A stretch of 64,000 nucleotides of DNA from CAIWHR01 sp963781285 (GTDB lineage: Bacteria > Pseudomonadota > Gammaproteobacteria > Burkholderiales > Casimicrobiaceae): assembly GCA_963781285.1 (NCBI GenBank), contig CAWAFI010000016.1, positions 185,897 to 249,896 on the forward strand. The letters are read 5' to 3'. The position numbers and the translations under genes were made by a program. How positions within the stretch are numbered: position 1 is the stretch's first letter; every line of letters begins with the position of its first letter. Below are positions 11,225 through 19,645 of this stretch, piece after piece. The notes below the pieces were generated by a model, which saw only the letters and a program-made list of their open reading frames with translations, did not search any database and was not told the DNA's origin.

Positions 11225-12889
11225 ATGGCCCAATACGTCTACACGATGAACCGGGTGGGCAAGATCATCCCGCCCAAGCGCGTCATCCTCAAGGACATCT
11301 CGCTTTCGTTCTTCCCGGGCGCCAAGATCGGAGTACTCGGATTGAACGGCTCCGGCAAGTCGAGCCTGCTCAAGATCATGGCGGGCGAGGACAAGGAGTT
11401 CGAGGGCGAGGCAGTGCCGATGCCCAACATGCGTATCGGATTCCTCCCTCAGGAGCCAACGCTCGATCCCGGCAACACGGTGCGCGCAACCGTCGAGGAG
11501 GGAATGGGTGACGTGCTCGGCGCGCAGAAGCGGCTGGAGCAGGTATACGCGGCATATGGCGAGGAGGGCGCCGATTTCGATGCGCTCGCTGCCGAGCAGG
11601 CGAGGCTCGAAGCGATCATCGCCACCTCGGGCGCGGATGCCGGTGTACAGATGGAGGTCGCCGGCGACGCGCTGCGGTTGCCGCCGTGGGACGCGAAAAT
11701 CGGCAATCTCTCCGGCGGCGAGAAGCGACGCGTCGCGTTGTGCCGGCTGCTGCTGTCGAAGCCCGACATGCTGCTCCTCGACGAGCCGACCAACCACCTC
11801 GATGCGGAAAGCGTCGACTGGCTGGAGCAGTTTCTGCAGAAATTTCCCGGCACCGTGATCGCCGTGACGCACGACCGCTATTTTCTCGACAACGCCGCCG
11901 AGTGGATTCTCGAGCTCGATCGCGGCTACGGCATTCCGTGGAAGGGCAACTACAGCTCGTGGCTTGAGCAGAAGGAAGCGCGGCTCGAGACGGAGGCAAA
12001 GCAGGAGGCGGCGCGCATCAAGGCAATGAAACAGGAGCTCGAATGGGTCCGGCAAAACCCCAAGGGCCGGCAGGCGAAGAGCAAGGCGCGGATTACGCGG
12101 TTCAACGATCTGGCGTCCTACGAGCACCAGAAGCGCAACGAGACGCAGGAGATTTTCATCCCGGTGGCGGAACGTCTCGGCAACGAGGTGATCGAGTTCA
12201 AGGGCGTTTGCAAGGGGTACGGCGACCGGCTGCTCATCGACGATCTGTCGTTCAAGGTGCCACCGGGAGCGATCGTCGGAATCATCGGCCCCAATGGCGC
12301 CGGCAAGACGACGCTGTTCCGGATGATGACCGGCAAGGAAAAGCCGGACCGGGGCGAAGTCGTCATCGGCCACACTGCGCGGCTCGCCGTCGTCGATCAG
12401 ACGCGCGAAGCGCTGCCGAACGAAAAAACCGCATGGGAGGCGATCTCGGGCGGCCTCGACATCCTGACTGTCGGCCGGTTCGAAATGCCGTCACGCGCGT
12501 ACCTCGGCCGCTTCAACTTCAAGGGGCCGGACCAGCAGAAGATCGTGGGCACGCTCTCCGGTGGCGAGCGGGGGCGGCTGCATCTCGCGGCAACCCTGCT
12601 CGAGGGCGGCAACGTGCTGTTGCTCGACGAGCCGTCGAACGATCTCGACGTCGAAACGCTGCGCGCGCTCGAGGATGCGTTGCTCGAATTCGCGGGCAGC
12701 GTTCTCGTCATCTCGCACGATCGCTGGTTCCTCGATCGCATCGCGACGCACATCCTCGCCGCCGAGGACGACGCGAAATGGGTATTCTTCGAAGGCAACT
12801 ACCGCGAGTACGAGGACGACAAGAAGAAGCGTCTCGGCGAGGAAGGCGCGCGGCCGCACCGGACGCGATACAAGGCCTTGATGGCGTAG
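11225..12889 (+). CDS. ettA: Energy-dependent translational throttle protein EttA
   Basis: This 554-residue ABC-F ATPase binds the ribosomal E site and gates entry into elongation according to ATP/ADP. It has the EttA N-terminus (MAQYVYTMNRVGK), Walker A GLNGSGKSS and GPNGAGKTT, signatures LSGGEKRRV and LSGGERGRL, and Walker B LLLDEPTNHLD and LLLDEPSNDLD. The arm and linker region includes EWVRQNPKGRQAKSKAR, a hallmark of EttA. The C-terminus ends HRTRYKALMA. Length and all motifs are intact. It is convergent with gatB. Confidence 0.95.
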   Translation: MAQYVYTMNRVGKIIPPKRVILKDISLSFFPGAKIGVLGLNGSGKSSLLKIMAGEDKEFEGEAVPMPNMRIGFLPQEPTLDPGNTVRATVEEGMGDVLGAQKRLEQVYAAYGEEGADFDALAAEQARLEAIIATSGADAGVQMEVAGDALRLPPWDAKIGNLSGGEKRRVALCRLLLSKPDMLLLDEPTNHLDAESVDWLEQFLQKFPGTVIAVTHDRYFLDNAAEWILELDRGYGIPWKGNYSSWLEQKEARLETEAKQEAARIKAMKQELEWVRQNPKGRQAKSKARITRFNDLASYEHQKRNETQEIFIPVAERLGNEVIEFKGVCKGYGDRLLIDDLSFKVPPGAIVGIIGPNGAGKTTLFRMMTGKEKPDRGEVVIGHTARLAVVDQTREALPNEKTAWEAISGGLDILTVGRFEMPSRAYLGRFNFKGPDQQKIVGTLSGGERGRLHLAATLLEGGNVLLLDEPSNDLDVETLRALEDALLEFAGSVLVISHDRWFLDRIATHILAAEDDAKWVFFEGNYREYEDDKKKRLGEEGARPHRTRYKALMA

Positions 12890-12937
12890 CCGCGCCGGGT
12901 TGTTCCGCGCGCACCCGTCCTGGGACAGGCAGGTCGG

Positions 12938-14494
12938 TCAGCCGGCGAGCTTCTTCTTCAGGATGGTGTTGACCTGCGCCGGATTGGCCTTGCCCTTCGT
13001 CGCGGCCATCGCCTTGCCAACGAGCGAGTTGAAGGCCTTTTCCCGGCCGGCGCGGAACTCGGCGACGATCGCCGGATTCGCGGCCAGCACATCGGCGACG
13101 ATCTTCTCGATCGCGCCCTCGTCGGAGATCTGTTTCAGGCCCCGGTTGGCGATGATCGAATCGGCTTTGCCTTCGCCCGCCCACATCGCGTCGAAAACTT
13201 CCTTCGCGATCTTGCCGGAAATCGTGCCGTCCGCAATCCGGGCCAGCAATCCGGCCAGCTCCGCGGGGGAGATTCGTACTGCTTCGATCTCGATTTCGTC
13301 GCGATTCATCGCCGCAGAAAGGTCGCCGAGCACCCAGTTCGCCGCCAGCTTCGGGTCGACGCGCGCGGCTTCGACCACGGCCTCGTAGTAGTCGGCGAGG
13401 GCGCGGCTTGCGACGAGTGTCGTCGCATCGTGGCGCGGCAGGCCATAGGTCGGCTTGATCGCGCTCGCCTGAAGGCCCGGAACGCTCTCGTCGAACAGTT
13501 CATCGCCGATATCCTCGAGGGCGAGGTTCGACTGGCTCTTGACGATCTCGATGAAGTCGGCGCGAGATGTGGCCATGAAGCGCAGTTTGCGCATCGCCGG
13601 CAGTTCTGGCATCGCCGCGCGCACGCGCTCGATCCACGCATCGTCGATCGTGAGCGGCGGCAGGTCCGGATCGGGGAAGTAGCGGTAATCCTGCGCATCC
13701 TCCTTGCTGCGCATCGGGCGCGTTTCGCGCCGGTCCGGATCGTAGAGCCGCGTCTCCTGAATAACGGTGCCACCGTCCTCGCGGAGCTCGATCTGGCGGC
13801 GCACTTCGTACTCGATCGCCTGCTGCAGAAAGCGGAAGCTGTTGAGGTTCTTGATCTCGCAGCGCGTGCCGAGATTCGGCTCGCCGGCCGGGCGCACGGA
13901 CACGTTCGCGTCACACCGAAAGCTCCCCTCCTGCATGTTGCCGTCGCAGATGCCGATCCAGCGCACGAGCGCATGCAACGCCTTGGCATAGGCAACGGCC
14001 TCCTCCGCGCTGCGCATGTCGGGCTCGGAGACGATCTCGAGCAGCGGGGTCCCCGCGCGATTGAGATCGATGCCGGTCATGCCGTGGAAGTCCTCGTGCA
14101 GGCTCTTCCCCGCGTCCTCCTCGAGGTGCGCGCGCGTGAGGCGCACCGGAATCGTTCCGCGCGCCGGCGATTCGATCGTGATCTCGCCGCCCTGCACGAC
14201 GGGGATCTCGTATTGGCTGATCTGGTAGCCCTTGGGGAGGTCGGGGTAGAAGTAGTTCTTGCGCGCGAACACGCTGCGCCTGTTGATCGTCCCGCCCACG
14301 GCCAGGCCGAAGCGGATCGCGCGCTCGACGGCGCCGCGATTGAGCACCGGCAGCACGCCGGGCAGCGCGATGTCGACGGCGCAGGCCTGCGTATTCGGCG
14401 CCGCGCCGAACGCAGTGGATGCGCCCGAGAATATCTTCGACGCGGTGGAGAGCTGCGCGTGGGTTTCGAGCCCGACGACGGTTTCCCATTTCAT
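12938..14494 (-). CDS. gatB: Asp/Glu-tRNA amidotransferase subunit B, with internal insertion
   Basis: GatB with GatA and GatC converts misacylated Glu-tRNA(Gln) or Asp-tRNA(Asn) to the amide form. Visible family segments are WETVVGLETHAQL, FARKNYFYPDLPKGYQIS, EEDAGKSLH, DLNRAGTPLLEIV and CDANVSVRP. The C-terminal YqeY-like tail ends NPAQVNTILKKKL. At 518 residues it is about 40 longer than usual: between KLRFMA (residue about 307) and YGLPRHDA (about 350) there is an extra segment, in frame, where relatives join these directly. The other GatB parts look intact. Confidence 0.93.
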   Translation of the reverse strand: MKWETVVGLETHAQLSTASKIFSGASTAFGAAPNTQACAVDIALPGVLPVLNRGAVERAIRFGLAVGGTINRRSVFARKNYFYPDLPKGYQISQYEIPVVQGGEITIESPARGTIPVRLTRAHLEEDAGKSLHEDFHGMTGIDLNRAGTPLLEIVSEPDMRSAEEAVAYAKALHALVRWIGICDGNMQEGSFRCDANVSVRPAGEPNLGTRCEIKNLNSFRFLQQAIEYEVRRQIELREDGGTVIQETRLYDPDRRETRPMRSKEDAQDYRYFPDPDLPPLTIDDAWIERVRAAMPELPAMRKLRFMATSRADFIEIVKSQSNLALEDIGDELFDESVPGLQASAIKPTYGLPRHDATTLVASRALADYYEAVVEAARVDPKLAANWVLGDLSAAMNRDEIEIEAVRISPAELAGLLARIADGTISGKIAKEVFDAMWAGEGKADSIIANRGLKQISDEGAIEKIVADVLAANPAIVAEFRAGREKAFNSLVGKAMAATKGKANPAQVNTILKKKLAG

Positions 14495-14540
14495 GGCGTT
14501 GCGACTCTCATGTCACTGCGACACCCGCATGAGGCAGCGG

Positions 14541-16011
14541 CTACGCGTACCCGGCAGGTACCCGCGCATGCCAATCGGTGGCGCGCTGGTACTGGTGTGC
14601 AACGTTGAGAAGCTTTGCCTCGGCAAAGTAGTTGCCCTGGATCTGCAGGCCGATCGGCAAGCCGTTGCCATCGAAGCCGCAGGGGATCGACAGCGCCGGC
14701 GCGCCGGTCAGATTGGCGGCGATCGTGAAAATGTCGTTGAGGTACATCTGCACGGGATCGGCCGTCTTCGCCCCGATGCGAAATGCGGCCGAGGGCGCGG
14801 TCGGGCCCATGATCACGTCGCACGTTTCGTACGCCCGGCGGAAATCGTCGGCGATCAGGTGGCGGACCTGCTGCGCCTTCAGGTAGTACGCATCATAGTA
14901 GCCGTGCGACAGCACGTACGTGCCGATCAGTATCCGCCGCTTCACCTCGGCACCGAAGCCCTCGGCGCGGGACTTGCGGTACATGTCGGCGAGGTCCGTG
15001 TAATGTGCGGCGCGGTGGCCGTAGCGAACGCCATCGAAGCGCGACAGGTTTGACGATGCCTCTGCCGGCGCGATCACGTAGTAGACGGGCACCGACAGGT
15101 TGACGTTGGGCAAACTGACGTCGACCGACGTCGCTCCAAGCTTGCGGAACTCGGCGATCGCGCCGTCGATCGCCTTCGCGACGTCGGCATCGATGCCGTC
15201 GCCGAAGAACTCCTTGGGCAGCCCGATTCGCAGCCCGGCAAGCGACTGACCGAGGTCGCGCGTGTAATCCTCGGGCAGGCGGTCGAGCGAGGTCGAGTCG
15301 CGGGCGTCGTGTCCGGCCATCGCGTTGAGCAGTAGCCCGCAGTCCTCGGCGGTTTGCGCGAAGGGGCCGGCCTGATCGAGGCTCGACGCGAACGCGATCA
15401 GACCATAGCGCGAGCAGATGCCGTACGTCGGCTTGAGACCGCAGATGCCCGAAAGCGCTGCCGGCTGGCGGATCGAGCCGCCGGTGTCCGTGCCGGTGGC
15501 CCCCGGAACGAGCCGCGCCGCGACGGCTGCTGCCGAGCCACCCGAGCTGCCGCCCGGAACGTAGTCGACGTTCCACGGGTTCTTCACCGTGCCGAAGTAC
15601 GACGTCTCGCTCGACGAGCCCATCGCGAACTCGTCCATGTTGGTCTTGCCGATGAGCACGGTGCCGGCGCGCTTCAATCCCTCGACCACGAACGCGTCGA
15701 AAGGCGCGGTGAAGTTCGCAAGCATCCGCGAGCCGCAGGTTGTCTTCATGGCCCGCGGTCATCAGTACGTCCTTGTGCGCGATCGGGATGCCCGTGAGCG
15801 GCCCGGCACCGTCCTTGGCTCGACGCGTGTCGGCGGCGCGGGCGTCCGCCAGCGCTCGCTCGACGTCGACCGTGACGAACGCATTGAGGATCGGGTTCAG
15901 CCGCGCGATCCGCGCCAGCAGACCTTGAGTCAACTCGACCGAAGACAGGCGCTTTGCGCGTAGCGCCTGCGAAAGTTCGGCAATAGTCGCGGTGATCATG
16001 TTCGTGGCCAC
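14541..16011 (-). CDS. gatA: Asp/Glu-tRNA amidotransferase subunit A, apparent frameshift near 15750
   Basis: GatA is the amidase that releases ammonia from glutamine for GatB. The N-terminal part runs from MITATIAELSQ (ATG 15999, or 16011) through LTGIPIAHKD, which holds the catalytic Lys. The remainder, from TTCGSRMLANF through the Gly/Ser-rich amidase signature (GGSSGGSAAAVAA, GTDTGGSIRQPA) to the end, is in a different frame. One surplus base near 15745-15755 separates them. The order gatC-gatA-gatB on the minus strand is the usual operon. As GatA is normally essential, a sequencing error is more likely than a real lesion. Confidence 0.9.
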
Positions 16012-16074
16012 GGCACCCGCCGCCTGGCGTGGACGGATCCTGCAACGTGCGGCGCCGGACGCTCGATGCTCGAC

Positions 16075-16362
16075 TTACTCGATTACCTTGGGCACGAGGT
16101 AGAGCCCGTCCTCCACCGCAGGCGCGACGCCCTGATACACCGCGTGCAGATCGGTCTCGGTAACCTCGTCCTCTCGCAGCGCCAGCACAACGTCCTGCGC
16201 GTGCGCCATCGGTACGACTCCGGTCGTGTCGATGGCGTTGAGGTCGTCGATCATCGCGAAGATCGCGTCGAGCTTGGCGCAAACGTCGTCGGCTTGGGCG
16301 GCGTCGATCTCGATCCGCGCCAAGTGGGCGATGCGATGGACGTCGGCGGCGGATATCGTCAT
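16075..16362 (-). CDS. gatC: Asp/Glu-tRNA amidotransferase subunit C
   Basis: This 95-residue protein wraps around and stabilises GatAB. It has the family pattern VHRIAHLARIEI near the N-terminus, an Asp-rich helix (LDAIFAMIDDLNAIDTTGV), and the conserved LREDEVTE. It is first of the gatCAB operon and is divergent from mreB. Confidence 0.93.
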   Translation of the reverse strand: MTISAADVHRIAHLARIEIDAAQADDVCAKLDAIFAMIDDLNAIDTTGVVPMAHAQDVVLALREDEVTETDLHAVYQGVAPAVEDGLYLVPKVIE

Positions 16363-16622
16363 GGCGGTGGTGCAGGGCAGGTCGAATCGGGGGCAGTTCT
16401 GGCGGCCGCTTGGCGGCGCCGATGCAGGGCCGGATCGCGTGCCGCCTCCAGTCCGCGCTCGCCGAACCTATGACCGGCCCTGCCGATTTCGGCAGTTTCC
16501 CGCGCAAAATCAGCGTGGAAGCAGCATCATAGGGTATCATATTGTCATATTTTCGAGCAGCCGCCGCTGCTTCCCGTTCCCCGGCCGCCCCCGCCGCCGC
16601 CCTAGCCTAGGTTATCGCTTTC
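16363..16622. promoter_or_regulatory. Divergent promoter region between gatC and mreB
   Basis: The 260-base gap must contain promoters for both the gatCAB and the mreBCD-mrdA-rodA operons. An AT-rich patch at about 16528-16555 (ATAGGGTATCATATTGTCAT) stands out from GC-rich surroundings and is the best candidate for a core promoter. I cannot assign boxes to one strand. Confidence 0.4.
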
Positions 16623-17666
16623 ATGCTCCAGTTCTTCAAAGGTTATTTCTCCAGCGACTTAGCAATCGACCTCGGCACCGCCAATACGCTGATCTACGTG
16701 CGCGGCAAGGGCATCGTGCTGAACGAGCCCTCCGTCGTCGCGATCCGGCAGGAAGGCGGGCCCAACGGCAAGCGCGTGATCCAGGAAGTCGGACTCGCCG
16801 CGAAGCATATGCTCGGTCGCACGCCGGGCAACATCACGGCGATCCGGCCGATGAAGGATGGCGTCATCGCCGACTTCACCGTGACCGAGCAGATGCTGAA
16901 GCAGTTCATAAAGAAGGTGCTCGACTCGCGTCTGTTCTCGCCGTCGCCGCGCATCATCATCTGCGTGCCGTGCGGCTCGACGCAGGTCGAGCGTCGCGCG
17001 ATCAGAGAGTCCGCGCTCGGCGCCGGCGCGTCGAAGGTGTACCTGATCGAGGAGCCGATGGCCGCAGCGATCGGCGCCGACCTGCCGATCTCGGATGCGA
17101 TCGGCTCGATGGTCCTCGACATCGGCGGCGGCACGACCGAGGTCGGCGTCATCTCGCTCGGCGGCATGGTGTACGCGGGCAGCGTGCGCGTCGGCGGCGA
17201 CAAGTTCGACGAGGCGATCGTCAACTACATCCGCCGCAACTACGGCATGTTGATCGGCGAGACAACGGCCGAGCATATCAAGATGACGATCGGCAGCGCG
17301 TTTCCCGGCTCCGAAGTCAAGGAAATGGAAGTGAAGGGTCGCAACCTCGCCGAAGGCATCCCGCGCAGCTTCACCGTGTCGTCCAACGAGATCCTCGAGG
17401 CGCTCACCGATCCGCTGAACGGCATCGTGTCCGCGGTGAAGAGCGCGCTCGAGCGCACGCCGCCGGAGCTTGGCGCGGACATCGCCGAGCGCGGCATGGT
17501 CCTGACGGGCGGCGGGGCGCTGTTGCGCGATATCGACCGGCTGCTGATGGAAGAGACGGGGCTGCCGGTGATCGTCGCCGACGACCCGCTGACGTGCGTC
17601 GTGCGCGGCTGCGGCAAGGCACTCGAGAATATGGACCGGCTCTCCACCATCTTCACGTCCGATTAG
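16623..17666 (+). CDS. mreB: Rod-shape determining actin homologue MreB
   Basis: The 347-residue actin-fold ATPase polymerises under the inner membrane and guides cell-wall elongation. It shows the phosphate-1 loop AIDLGTANTLIYV, the connecting segment EPMAAAIG, phosphate-2 VLDIGGGTTEV and the adenosine motif VLTGGGALLRDID. The N-terminus (MLQFFKGYFSSDL) carries the usual amphipathic membrane-binding helix. It leads a five-gene elongasome operon. Confidence 0.97.
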   Translation: MLQFFKGYFSSDLAIDLGTANTLIYVRGKGIVLNEPSVVAIRQEGGPNGKRVIQEVGLAAKHMLGRTPGNITAIRPMKDGVIADFTVTEQMLKQFIKKVLDSRLFSPSPRIIICVPCGSTQVERRAIRESALGAGASKVYLIEEPMAAAIGADLPISDAIGSMVLDIGGGTTEVGVISLGGMVYAGSVRVGGDKFDEAIVNYIRRNYGMLIGETTAEHIKMTIGSAFPGSEVKEMEVKGRNLAEGIPRSFTVSSNEILEALTDPLNGIVSAVKSALERTPPELGADIAERGMVLTGGGALLRDIDRLLMEETGLPVIVADDPLTCVVRGCGKALENMDRLSTIFTSD

Positions 17667-17741
17667 GGCTCGGCGTTGCGCGAAGCGTGTTGAGCGTGTG
17701 CGCCGAGCGTCACGCCGAACGCCGAACGCCGATCGCATCCG

Positions 17742-18659
17742 ATGCGCCATATCCCGGTCGAGCCGCCCGCGTTCTTCCACCACGGCCCGTCGCCGCTCGC
17801 GCGGCTTGCGTTCTTCGGCGTGATTTCCATCGGTCTCCTGTTTTTCGACACGCGCTATCGCTATCTCGAAAACATCCGCCAGGTCGCGGCGGTTGCCCTT
17901 TACCCGATACAGCGCGCTGCGTTGGTACCGGGCGAAGCGATCGCGCACGTCGGCAGCTATTTCACGTCGCAGCGTGCTCTCGCCGAGGAGAACGCGGCGC
18001 TCAAGCGCCGGTTGCTCGAGCAGGCCCCGGCAGCGCAGGGTTTTCCGCTTGCGCAGTCTGAAAACGCGCGCCTCAAGTCGCTGCTCGACCTGCGGGGGCG
18101 CCACGGCGGCGCGGGAATCGTCGCCGAGGTGCTCTACAGCGGGCGCGATCCGTTTGCGCAGCGCCTGTTTCTCGACAAGGGCGCCGACGCGGGGCTGACG
18201 CCGGGCGAGGCCGTCATCGACGCGGAAGGCGTCGTCGGGCAGGTCACGCGCGTATTTCCGTTCATGGCGGAAGTTACGCTCGTCACCGACAAGGACCATG
18301 CAGTTCCGGTGAAGGTCCAGCGCAGCGGCGTGCGCTCCGTGCTTTACGGCGCCGGTGCCGGGCACGCACCGGAGCTGCGATTCATGTCGCCCAATGCGGA
18401 CATCCAGATCGGCGACGTGCTGGTCACCTCGGGCATCGACGGAACCTATCCACCCGGCCTCGCGGTGGCGCAAGTCGCGAGCCTCGAGCGCGAAACCGGG
18501 CAGATGTTCGCGCGGATCACGACCCGGCCCCTCGCGGGTGTGGACCGCAGCTTGCAGCTGCTCGTCCTCGGACGGGCTGCAACGCTGCCGCCGAGACCGG
18601 AAACACCCGCTGACGCCGACGCCGCGAAGAAGGGCGGCAGGGCAAAGCGCAGGGGTTAG
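17742..18659 (+). CDS. mreC: Rod-shape determining protein MreC
   Basis: The 305-residue bitopic protein links MreB to periplasmic PBP2. It has one membrane segment (about residues 22-42), a periplasmic coiled coil (ALAEENAALKRRLLEQ) and the two-barrel domain with GVVGQVTRV and VLVTSGIDGTYPPGL. The C-terminal tail after residue 290 is low-complexity and basic. Its TAG stop codon coincides with the first bases of an adjacent dispersed repeat (18657-18795), so the last residues may have been changed by that insertion. Confidence 0.93.
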   Translation: MRHIPVEPPAFFHHGPSPLARLAFFGVISIGLLFFDTRYRYLENIRQVAAVALYPIQRAALVPGEAIAHVGSYFTSQRALAEENAALKRRLLEQAPAAQGFPLAQSENARLKSLLDLRGRHGGAGIVAEVLYSGRDPFAQRLFLDKGADAGLTPGEAVIDAEGVVGQVTRVFPFMAEVTLVTDKDHAVPVKVQRSGVRSVLYGAGAGHAPELRFMSPNADIQIGDVLVTSGIDGTYPPGLAVAQVASLERETGQMFARITTRPLAGVDRSLQLLVLGRAATLPPRPETPADADAAKKGGRAKRRG

Positions 18660-18795
18660 GGCTTGTTCATGATTTGTCGTTGCTTTCCTCGCCAAGACGC
18701 CCGGTCTTGGCTTCCGATGTTGGCAAAATCGGCGCCTCGATTGGCGCCCCATGCCCCCCGTTCGCGTTTGCGGACATAGCGTGAACGGGCCCTAG
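18657..18795. repeat. MITE-like repeat B, copy 1 (between mreC and mreD)
   Basis: A 139-bp element bounded by inverted ends TAGGGC(T/C)(T/C)GTTCA. Its reverse complement matches a second copy starting at 32512: both share TGTTCACGCTATGTCCGCAA (one mismatch), GGCATGGGGCGCCAATC, AAGACCG and GTCTTGGCGAGGA. It has no open frame of its own, begins at the mreC stop codon and abuts repeat A. Confidence 0.7.
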
Positions 18796-19067
18796 GAGCC
18801 TGTCGGACTTACTTTCGCGCATGCGTTGCGGGTCAAACAGCGATGGATGCAAGGCGCGAGGCGCAGCGAATATCGGGAATATTCGCCAACCGAGCAACGC
18901 AGCAGACACGCTTTTTGACCGGCAACCCGGAGGGACGGGGCGCTTTGGCGGCATTTCTTCGTTGTTCGCCCTTGCCATAGTCCCGCTATGGCTTCAGGCT
19001 CACGCCTCGAACTGCCGCCAAATCGCCTCCCCGTCGCATACGTGAAAGTAAGTCCGACAGGCTCCTA
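18793..19067. repeat. MITE-like repeat A with perfect 24-bp terminal inverted repeats
   Basis: A 275-bp element with exact inverted ends: 18793-18816 starts TAGGAGCCTGTCGGACTTAC and is the reverse complement of 19044-19067. It contains smaller internal inverted repeats and no convincing gene. It ends one base before the mreD start. A transposition origin is inferred from the ends; no transposase is present. Confidence 0.75.
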
Positions 19068-19068
19068 G

Positions 19069-19614
19069 ATGGCCATGGCGCTGCCCACCATTCCGCCTTT
19101 CTCCCCCGCCGGCCCGGAGGAAATTCTGCTGCCGGCGCGGCCGTGGTTCATCGTCCTCACGCTTGTGCTCGCGCTGTTCGCGAACCTGCTGCCGCTGTCG
19201 GGGACCGCGCTCGCCTTGCGCCCGGACTTCCTTGCGCTGGTACTTCTCTACTGGTGCATCCAGGAGCCGCGGTTCGTCGGCGTCGGTGTCGCCTGGTGCG
19301 TGGGACTATTGATGGACGTCGGCGACGGCACGATCTTCGGCCAGCATGCGTTTGCGTACGCCTTCTTGGCCTACGCGGCCGAGTACTTTCGCCGGCGCGT
19401 GCTGCGCTTCTCGCCGTGGCAGCAGGCGGCGCAGGTTGCGGTGCTGCTGCTGCTGTGCGCAGCGCTGGTGCTGGTGATACGCTTCGTCGGGGGTGCGCCG
19501 CTGCCGCGCTGGACCTACGCGGTGCCGCCTCTGGTTGGCGCGCTCTTGTGGCCGGTCGTTTCGGTCGTGTTGCAGTGGCCCCAGCGCCCGCCGCGCTCGC
19601 CGGCCGAGCTGTGA
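19069..19614 (+). CDS. mreD: Rod-shape determining protein MreD
   Basis: This 181-residue polytopic membrane protein belongs to the MreBCD elongation complex. It shows the family features: several hydrophobic helices, RPDFLALVLLYWCIQEPR and VGLLMDVGDGTIFGQHAF. Two ATGs (19069 and 19075) are possible. The bases upstream of both are the terminal repeat of element A, with no clear purine-rich ribosome site, so translation initiation here may have been altered. Confidence 0.9.
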   Translation: MAMALPTIPPFSPAGPEEILLPARPWFIVLTLVLALFANLLPLSGTALALRPDFLALVLLYWCIQEPRFVGVGVAWCVGLLMDVGDGTIFGQHAFAYAFLAYAAEYFRRRVLRFSPWQQAAQVAVLLLLCAALVLVIRFVGGAPLPRWTYAVPPLVGALLWPVVSVVLQWPQRPPRSPAEL

Positions 19615-19645
19615 CCGTCGACGCACCCGCTGACCCGCAACAACG

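Noticed and set aside
16659..18752. Minus-strand open frame of about 700 codons across mreB and mreC
   Set aside because: Shadow of two well-supported plus-strand genes in GC-rich DNA; no protein family features.
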